Part shown: one piece after another, positions 1 to 3,873 of the stretch | Layout of the letters: each line of letters opens with the position of its first letter | Position numbering within the stretch: the first letter of the stretch is position 1 | Source of the DNA: Planctomycetota bacterium | Lineage (GTDB): Bacteria; Planctomycetota; B129-G9 | Reading direction: 5' to 3' | DNA length: 5,388 nt | Assembly (NCBI GenBank): GCA_030622295.1 | Contig: JAUXGI010000111.1 | Location: 1-5,388 of the forward strand | Notes under the pieces: generated by a model | The model's input: the letters and a program-made list of their open reading frames with translations, nothing else | The model's database searches: none | Told to the model about the DNA's origin: nothing | Program-made: the position numbers and the translations under genes

Positions 1-100
1 CCTCGACGCGGTATGCGCCGGGCGGCGGGTTGCGCAGTTTCATTTCATCGGTGTGCTCTGTCATAACAGGCTCGCCGTTGCAGGTTTTGCCGGTCGGCAT
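1..100 (-). CDS. Partial CDS, unrecognised, N-terminal 33 codons only
   Basis: This is the beginning of a gene that runs off the left edge. The ATG at 98-100 is preceded by a good Shine-Dalgarno (AAGAGG at 110-115 on the minus strand, 9-base spacer), and the frame stays open to base 1. The visible peptide begins MPTGKTCNGEPVMTEHTDEM and continues with a Pro-rich stretch (NPPPGAYRVE). It has no signal peptide or membrane segment and I recognise no family. A second in-frame ATG at codon 13 could be the true start but has a poorer ribosome-binding site. The start lies 15 bases past the stop of the flippase-like gene, and its Shine-Dalgarno begins right after that stop, so it is probably the fourth or later gene of the kdsA operon. 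Function cannot be assigned from this fragment. Confidence 0.6.
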   Translation of the reverse strand, partial: MPTGKTCNGEPVMTEHTDEMKLRNPPPGAYRVE

Positions 101-109
101 GTACAGTGT

Positions 110-115
110 CCTCTT
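110..115 (-). promoter_or_regulatory. Ribosome-binding site of the left-edge partial gene
   Basis: AAGAGG on the minus strand lies immediately after the TAA stop (116-118) of the flippase-like gene and 9 bases before the ATG at 100. It supports a real gene start here and coupling to the upstream gene. Confidence 0.6.
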
Positions 116-1324
116 TTACGGATTCCGATTCGTCGCGTTTTCATCGATGTCGCCTTCCAGTTCCTCCTTCATCTCCTCTGCGGTGGGCCTCTTGCCGCTG
201 AATGCCATGAAGGCGGCCCCGGGCAGGCTCCAGATTGTCCGGGTCAGATTGAACAGCACCCCCAGCATGGCCGCCTGGTTCAGCGGTACGCCCACCGTGG
301 CCAGCAGTCCCTGATATGATTTCTCCCCCACGCCCCACCCTGAAAGGGAGATTGGTATCGACATTATCATGAAGACGACGGGCAGGAATATGAAGTAGTT
401 CTGCCACCCCATCTCGATGCCGATAGCGCTCCCGAACACGATATTGGTGGATACCGAGACGGAGTGCACCGCGAACGAGATGAGGAAGGCCAGGAGCACC
501 GCGGCCTTGTGGTGGCGGAAGAGAAACACCGTCTGGTCGATTTCCTTGAGAATGCGCTTCACGCGCGCGAAGGGGATTTTCTGCGCGAGGATATTCAGTC
601 GCAGCGTTCTCCTGATGCGGCGGCTGAAGACGGCGACCCCGCCCAGGGCGATGCTGCCCAAGAAGACAAGAATGACGATTGCCAAGCCGCGAAACCTGGG
701 GTCGCCAAAATTCACCAGTATCATTATGCCCGACAACGACGCGAGCACGACGATGCCGATAAGGCGGTCCAGGAAGACCGTCGTGACGGCGGCGGTTTTC
801 TTGTCCGTCTCCTTCGCAACGTAGTAAGCCTTCGCCAAATCCCCGCCCGTGAGCCCGGGCATGGCGTTGTTGAAAAAATAGCCGAGGAAGGACAGGTGCA
901 TGACGCGCCAGAGCGAAAGCCGCAGACCCTGCGCGCGCAGCAGGATGTACCAGCGTATCGTACCGAGGGTGTTGACCAGTCCGTAATAGAGCACGCCCAA
1001 CCCCAGAAAGGTCAGGCTGGTGGCGCCGATTATCGTGAGGAGCCCGCGCTCATAATAGGAACGCTCGCCGCCCCCCCCGTCCGTTTCGCCTGCCGGCTCA
1101 ATCTCCTCCCTGGATATGCGTCGTCTCTGTCCGTCATGCTCTATTACGATTTCTTCCGCGGTCTCCTCCACCACGCGGCCTCGGATTTGAGTGCCGTCTT
1201 TCAGGTTCACCGTATCCTGGAACTCCAGGCCCGTGAACACCCACGCCAGCATCCCCACGCTCACGGCAATCCTGATTATGGTAAACAGTGTTCGCTTGGT
1301 AAAGAGTGTTTTCTTGCCCGGCAC
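116..1324 (-). CDS. Flippase-like (LPG synthase TM / UPF0104) membrane protein with an inserted beta-barrel-like domain
   Basis: Predicted 402-residue inner-membrane protein of the lysylphosphatidylglycerol-synthase transmembrane family (PF03706), often called flippase-like; members are inferred to handle lipids or lipid-linked glycans, but most have no proven substrate. Family signs: a PGLTGGDLAKAYY segment (about 156-168), FLDRLIGI (184-191), and a SLSGWGVGEKSYQGLL segment (327-341) in the C-terminal half. Hydrophobic segments lie near 13-31, 96-117, 141-156, 185-206, 213-233, 274-300, 310-328 and 349-376; the tail is acidic. Between the first two, residues 37-78 form a soluble insert of the pattern LKDGTxIxGxVVEE...IVIEHDG...ISREEIE, resembling a small SH3/Sm-like beta-barrel, followed by a Gly-rich linker. 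The start is GTG 1322-1324, sharing one base with the previous stop (TAGTG), with GGAGG 10 bases upstream; a longer TTG start at 1348 is less likely. Family assignment is firm; substrate is unknown. Confidence 0.85.
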   Translation of the reverse strand: MPGKKTLFTKRTLFTIIRIAVSVGMLAWVFTGLEFQDTVNLKDGTQIRGRVVEETAEEIVIEHDGQRRRISREEIEPAGETDGGGGERSYYERGLLTIIGATSLTFLGLGVLYYGLVNTLGTIRWYILLRAQGLRLSLWRVMHLSFLGYFFNNAMPGLTGGDLAKAYYVAKETDKKTAAVTTVFLDRLIGIVVLASLSGIMILVNFGDPRFRGLAIVILVFLGSIALGGVAVFSRRIRRTLRLNILAQKIPFARVKRILKEIDQTVFLFRHHKAAVLLAFLISFAVHSVSVSTNIVFGSAIGIEMGWQNYFIFLPVVFMIMSIPISLSGWGVGEKSYQGLLATVGVPLNQAAMLGVLFNLTRTIWSLPGAAFMAFSGKRPTAEEMKEELEGDIDENATNRNP

Positions 1325-1710
1325 TAATCGAGCACCTCCAGGCGCCAATCCCCCCTCTCAAAAATCCAGTATGTTACCTGGGTCCTCTGCGCTCCGTCGG
1401 CGGTCGTCACCTCGACGGTCAGGCGTTTCATCTTCAGTTCGCTTTGCACGTCGATGATGTCAAAGCGTTTTACTCCGGTTTCATTCATGGTGTTTTTGAA
1501 CGCGCTGAGGCGCGGGTCGTTGACGCTGAAATTGTGCGAAAGGAACCGCCCCGCGGCCCGGAAATCGCCGCGCGCCCATGCGCTGTAAAACGCCCCTGCG
1601 CGGCGGCGCAGGCGCGCTTCGCCCGTCCTGTTCCCGTGAGTGTTCCCCGTGCAGGCCGAAAGCGCACACAGGCAAATCAGCCACGGTGCAAGGATAATCC
1701 GCCGCCTCAT
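1324..1710 (-). CDS. Small predicted lipoprotein, possibly with an NTF2-like domain
   Basis: Predicted 128-residue lipoprotein. Residues 1-20 form a type II signal peptide: positive MRRRII start, hydrophobic core, lipobox LSAC with Cys20 as the lipidation site. Mature residues 37-128 read as a compact alpha+beta domain: FYSAWARGDFRAAGRFLS (helix pair, 41-58), then strand-like stretches RFDIIDVQSEL, RLTVEVTTAD and TQVTYWIFERGDWRLEVLD. The pattern of a 'workload' helix followed by strands ending in a W-x-F-x-x-G-x-W sequence resembles NTF2-like/SnoaL-type folds, but this is a fold guess from pattern only. The ATG at 1708-1710 overlaps the kdsA stop as ATGA; the longer frame from GTG 1749 would add 13 residues before the signal peptide and is rejected. 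There is only a weak Shine-Dalgarno (GGCGGG), as expected if translation is coupled to kdsA. The gene sits between kdsA and the flippase-like gene, suggesting an envelope role; no specific function is assigned. Confidence 0.75.
   Translation of the reverse strand: MRRRIILAPWLICLCALSACTGNTHGNRTGEARLRRRAGAFYSAWARGDFRAAGRFLSHNFSVNDPRLSAFKNTMNETGVKRFDIIDVQSELKMKRLTVEVTTADGAQRTQVTYWIFERGDWRLEVLD
1335..1339 (-). promoter_or_regulatory. Ribosome-binding site deciding the GTG start of the flippase-like gene
   Basis: GGAGG on the minus strand lies inside the last codons of the lipoprotein gene, 10 bases before the GTG at 1324. It favours this start over the TTG at 1348, which lies upstream of the site and would place it inside the coding region. 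Confidence 0.65.
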
Positions 1711-2537
1711 TTCCCGCCTGCCAGATAATGCATATCGAGTGCGTCGCACAGAACCCGCTCAAGGTTCTTCAGCGGTATCATGTTATCGCCGTCAGAGGGT
1801 GCGGACTTCGGCGTGGGGTGCGTTTCGATAAAAAGCGCATCGCAGCCGACGGCCGCCGCAGCGCGCGCCAGGGCCGGCGCATACCTGCCGCGCCCACCGC
1901 TGCGCCCGCCCCTGCCGCCCGGCTTCTGCACGCTGTGCGTCGCGTCGAACACCACAGGACAACCCAGCGCCCGCATCTGCGGCAGGGATGTGAAATCCAC
2001 CACGAGGCTGTTATACCCGAAGAACGTGCCGCGTTCCGTCAGAAGGATTTTCCCGTTGCCGGTGTTTTCTATCTTGCCGATGATGCCGGCCATCTCCCCG
2101 GGCGACATGAACTGTCCCTTCTTCACGTTGACCGGCTTTCCGGTGCGCCCGGCGGCGAGGAGCAAATCGGTCTGACGGCACAGGAACGCCGGTATCTGCA
2201 GCATGTCCAGGACCTTTGCGGCGGGCCGTGCCTGCTCGGGCAGGTGTATGTCCGAGGTGACCGGCAGGCCGTATCGCTCCCTCACTTCCGCCAGGATGGA
2301 CAGGCCGCGCTTTAAACCGACGCCGCGGAACGAATCGACGGACGAGCGATTGGCCTTGTCGAAGGATGCCTTGAATATCACCGGCATCCCGACATCGCGT
2401 GCGATGACCGCCAGCGCCGCGGCTATCCGCAGGCAACCGGCCCTGTCCTCAATGACGCAGGGCCCGCAAATCGCGACCAGGTATCCGTCGCCGATTGTCA
2501 CGTCCTTTGTTATCCTGACGGCCCTCACCTTTTTCAC
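1707..2537 (-). CDS. kdsA: 3-deoxy-8-phosphooctulonate synthase (KDO-8-P synthase), metal-dependent type
   Basis: KdsA is cytoplasmic and condenses phosphoenolpyruvate with D-arabinose 5-phosphate to Kdo-8-phosphate, feeding the lipopolysaccharide inner core. At 276 residues it is close to the family's usual 265-285. Motifs in order: GPCVIE (25-30), FKASFDKANRSS (55-66), TSDIH (94-98), IPAFLCRQTDLL (115-126), NVKKGQFMSPGEM (137-149), ERGTFFGYNSLVVDF (168-182), FDATHSVQKPGG (197-208), FIETHP (236-241), SDGDNMIPL (248-256). Cys27, His201, Glu238 and Asp249 match the metal ligands of the Aquifex-type enzyme; the metal-independent E. coli type has Asn at the Cys position. The start is GTG 2535-2537 because AAGGAGG lies 7 bases upstream; a TTG-started extension to 2579 would run through an intergenic palindrome. 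The stop overlaps the next gene's ATG by four bases. Identification is secure. Confidence 0.97.
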   Translation of the reverse strand: MKKVRAVRITKDVTIGDGYLVAICGPCVIEDRAGCLRIAAALAVIARDVGMPVIFKASFDKANRSSVDSFRGVGLKRGLSILAEVRERYGLPVTSDIHLPEQARPAAKVLDMLQIPAFLCRQTDLLLAAGRTGKPVNVKKGQFMSPGEMAGIIGKIENTGNGKILLTERGTFFGYNSLVVDFTSLPQMRALGCPVVFDATHSVQKPGGRGGRSGGRGRYAPALARAAAAVGCDALFIETHPTPKSAPSDGDNMIPLKNLERVLCDALDMHYLAGGK

Positions 2538-2544
2538 GGCACTC

Positions 2545-2551
2545 CCTCCTT
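2545..2551 (-). promoter_or_regulatory. Ribosome-binding site of kdsA
   Basis: AAGGAGG on the minus strand, 7 bases before the GTG at 2537, is a near-perfect Shine-Dalgarno. It fixes the kdsA start and rules out the longer reading frame beginning at 2579. Confidence 0.8.
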
Positions 2552-2553
2552 CT

Positions 2554-2590
2554 TTTTCAAATTCGGAGTCTATTTTCAAGTTCGGGGTCT
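2554..2590. repeat. Imperfect tandem direct repeat, 18-mer with a 19-base period
   Basis: Bases 2554-2571 (TTTTCAAATTCGGAGTCT) and 2573-2590 (TTTTCAAGTTCGGGGTCT) match at 16 of 18 positions. The second copy forms the left arm of the palindrome centred on 2590; the first copy lies just upstream of the kdsA Shine-Dalgarno. This could be a partial duplication of the palindrome's arm or a two-site operator; the sequence alone does not decide. Confidence 0.6.
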
Positions 2591-2606
2591 GACCCCAAAG
2601 TTGAAA
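2574..2606. repeat. REP-like palindrome between dagK-like gene and kdsA
   Basis: Two 16-base arms (2574-2589 and 2591-2606) are complementary at 14 positions around a single T at 2590. The core is GGGGTCTGACCCC (2584-2596), flanked by TTTCAA / TTGAAA. No T-tract follows the stem on either strand, so it is not a classic intrinsic terminator, although it lies 8 bases past the lipid-kinase stop. On the right it is followed by a 7-base tandem (GAAATTA twice, 2603-2616). The form fits a dispersed extragenic palindrome. Confidence 0.65.
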
Positions 2607-2613
2607 TTAGAAA

Positions 2614-3513
2614 TTAGCGGATCGAATCGGTTGGATCGACCACCAGGCAGACGCTCTCCGGCAGCACACGCACGTGCAGCGGCAGGTAGCCGGCGAAGTC
2701 CCCGTCCACCTGGTAAGGCACCCGGCCCTCCGATGTCAGCGTGATTTCCCGCCCGCGCAGCAGGCGCACGTTTCGGCCGCGTATCTCCTTCGCCAGGCAC
2801 GACTGCACCAGGTAGCCGACTATTCGCGTGCGCCGCCACGTGTTCATGATGAGCACGTCCAGCATTCCATCGTCGGCCTGTGCGCCGGGTACGAGTCTTA
2901 TCGGTCCGCCGTACGTGCTTACATTGCTCACCTCGATGAACGTGGCCTTCTCTTCCACCGTCTCACCGTCCATATCCACACGGAAACGGGGGAAATGATA
3001 CGTAATCATGGTGCGAAGGAGAGGAAGGACGTAAGACATTACGCTGAGATGGCCCTTTCTGGCTTCACAGACCTTCCGCCCCACTTCCCCGTCGAGGCCC
3101 GCCCCGGCGAAGAGCAGGCCGCGCCTGCCGTTGGCCGTGAAACTGTCCAGCATTTTCGTCTGCATGGACTCAATCCTGCGAATCACCGCGTCCGGTTCGG
3201 CGCTCTGGTTGAACTCTTTCGCGAGGCAGTTGGCGACCCCCACCGGCACGATGCATATCGGGGTGGGGTGACCATTCAGGCCGTTGACTACCTCACTAAT
3301 CGTACCGTCGCCGCCGCAAACCACAAAGACCGATACACCATCGCCGCTCCCGTTTGCGGCGGCCTCCCTTGCGTCGCCCTTTTTCTTTGTCGTTACGACG
3401 TCGGTCTCGTAGCCGAGGCGTTTCAGACCGCGGCATACCTCCGGCAGCAGCGCCTTTCCCCTGCCGCCGCCGGAGACGGGGTTGACTATCAGTCTTGCGA
3501 CTCCTTTCGGCAT
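2614..3513 (-). CDS. Diacylglycerol-kinase-family lipid kinase (YegS/DagK-like)
   Basis: Predicted 299-residue cytoplasmic or membrane-associated kinase that transfers ATP phosphate to a lipid alcohol such as diacylglycerol or a sphingoid base. It has the two-domain family layout: an N-terminal nucleotide-binding domain with NPVSGGGRGK (11-20), the signature GGDGTISEVVNGL (67-79) and PVGVANCLAKEF (90-101, the counterpart of P-x-GTxNxxA), then a beta-rich lipid-binding domain with AGAGLDGEV (136-144), PGAQADDGMLDVLI (209-222) and YQVDGDFAGYLPLHVRVLP (267-285). The length is typical for bacterial members. The start is ATG 3511-3513; its Shine-Dalgarno is poor (GAG at about -7), and no better in-frame start fits the family's N-terminus. 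Departures are Val for Thr in the GT-x-N motif and VDGD where VDGE is usual; both look tolerable. It precedes kdsA by 76 bases on the same strand, but the palindrome between them leaves cotranscription open. Family is confident; lipid substrate is not. Confidence 0.9.
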   Translation of the reverse strand: MPKGVARLIVNPVSGGGRGKALLPEVCRGLKRLGYETDVVTTKKKGDAREAAANGSGDGVSVFVVCGGDGTISEVVNGLNGHPTPICIVPVGVANCLAKEFNQSAEPDAVIRRIESMQTKMLDSFTANGRRGLLFAGAGLDGEVGRKVCEARKGHLSVMSYVLPLLRTMITYHFPRFRVDMDGETVEEKATFIEVSNVSTYGGPIRLVPGAQADDGMLDVLIMNTWRRTRIVGYLVQSCLAKEIRGRNVRLLRGREITLTSEGRVPYQVDGDFAGYLPLHVRVLPESVCLVVDPTDSIR

Positions 3514-3563
3514 GGCTCGAATTTCAGCATAATGCGGTCAAGTAAGCGAAGTATCGACCTTTT

Positions 3564-3591
3564 ACTTTAACCGAGGCCGTACCAGGTGCAA
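3564..3591 (-). promoter_or_regulatory. Possible sigma-70-type promoter of the lipid kinase gene
   Basis: On the minus strand TTGCAC (3586-3591) and TAAAGT (3564-3569) are separated by 16 bases, each matching four of six consensus positions. This would give a leader of roughly 45 bases before the ATG at 3513. The match is weak and could be chance. Confidence 0.3.
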
Positions 3592-3669
3592 GAAAAAAAA
3601 CACGGGGGACAGGTCTTGCAAACGGCACAAACGGCAACCTGAGGGGTCTGCCCCCCCAGGTTGCCGTTT
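3587..3669. repeat. Compact cluster of inverted and tandem repeats (REP/BIME-like)
   Basis: Three elements lie within 83 bases. First, TGCAAGA (3587-3593) is inverted as TCTTGCA (3614-3620) around a loop holding A-tract and ACGGGGGACAGG. Second, CAAACGGCA is repeated exactly in tandem (3619-3627, 3628-3636). Third, a 13-base perfect inverted repeat (3629-3641 with 3657-3669, AAACGGCAACCTG / CAGGTTGCCGTTT) has an inner GGGG / CCCC pairing around TCTG, giving a long hairpin. Neither strand has a T-run directly after the long stem. It shares GGGGTCTG and CCCC with the palindrome at 2574-2606. I see no coding potential; it looks like an extragenic repeat element or a structured RNA. Confidence 0.65.
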
Positions 3670-3681
3670 CGGATTATCGGC

Positions 3682-3709
3682 TTGATTTTCACCGCGCATG
3701 TGATATAAG
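3682..3709 (+). promoter_or_regulatory. Probable promoter of the tRNA-Arg gene
   Basis: On the plus strand TTGATT (3682-3687) is followed after 16 bases by TATAAG (3704-3709), and a TG at 3701-3702 makes an extended -10 (TGATATAAG). Transcription would start near 3716, about 14 bases before the mature tRNA. Position and strand fit the tRNA well. Confidence 0.6.
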
Positions 3710-3729
3710 TGCATTTGCATTTGAGAAGA

Positions 3730-3803
3730 GCGCCCGTAGCTCAACTGGATAGAGTGGCGGCCTACGAAGCCGAAGGTTGCAGGTTCGAGTCCTGCCGGGC
3801 GCG
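3730..3803 (+). tRNA. tRNA-Arg (anticodon ACG)
   Basis: A complete cloverleaf can be folded. The acceptor stem is GCGCCCG (3730-3736) with CGGGCGC (3796-3802), the discriminator is G3803. The D-arm is GCTC-AACTGGATA-GAGT; the anticodon loop is CTACGAA with ACG at 3764-3766; a 5-base variable loop follows; and the T-arm GCAGG-TTCGAGT-CCTGC is perfect. ACG, with A34 expected to be edited to inosine, reads CGU/CGC/CGA arginine codons. The outermost anticodon-stem pair is a G-A mismatch (27-43). CCA is not encoded: CTTTTT follows the discriminator. It is the only plus-strand gene in the window, lying between two minus-strand genes. Confidence 0.95.
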
Positions 3804-3822
3804 CTTTTTGCCGGTTGTACAC

Positions 3823-3849
3823 GGGGCGCGGTGCACCGCGCCTCTTTCT
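3823..3849 (+). terminator. Possible terminator downstream of the tRNA
   Basis: Bases 3825-3842 form a perfect 18-base palindrome (GGCGCGG-TGCA-CCGCGCC), extended by a G-U and a G-C pair at 3823-3844. On the plus strand it is followed by TCTTTCT, a weak U-tract, so it may end the tRNA transcript, which also meets TTTTT at 3805-3809. On the minus strand it lies 31 bases past the reductase stop with no T-run, so it could serve there only as a stabilising hairpin. Confidence 0.45.
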
Positions 3850-3873
3850 ACAGGCCAATCGGGTTAGACGGCG

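Larger units (their letters stand above)
3514..3873. other. Intergenic region between the lipid kinase and the reductase
   Basis: This 360-base stretch has no credible protein gene. It holds a candidate kinase promoter, the repeat cluster at 3587-3669, the tRNA-Arg promoter and gene, and a possible terminator. The 98-codon minus-strand frame across it is the antisense of the tRNA and is not a gene. Confidence 0.8.

Noticed and set aside
464..1327. 287-codon plus-strand frame opposite the flippase-like gene
   Set aside because: Its translation is rich in His, Arg, Gln, Ala and Asp with no family features; it is the GC-rich shadow of a well-supported minus-strand gene.
2538..2579. Longer kdsA starting at TTG 2579
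   Set aside because: It would include the palindrome and repeat and put the strong AAGGAGG inside the gene; GTG 2537 has ideal spacing and gives normal family length.
2574..2606. Intrinsic terminator of the lipid kinase gene
   Set aside because: The stem is strong but no T-run follows it on the minus strand; a REP-like element fits better.
2674..3570. 298-codon plus-strand frame opposite the lipid kinase
   Set aside because: Shadow frame: the minus strand carries all diacylglycerol-kinase motifs, while this frame has none.
3562..3858. 98-codon minus-strand open frame containing ARPAGLEPATFGFVG...
   Set aside because: It reads antisense through the tRNA-Arg gene. The PAGLEPATFGF...SIQLSYGR string is a familiar artefact produced by the complement of tRNA genes, and the rest crosses repeats.
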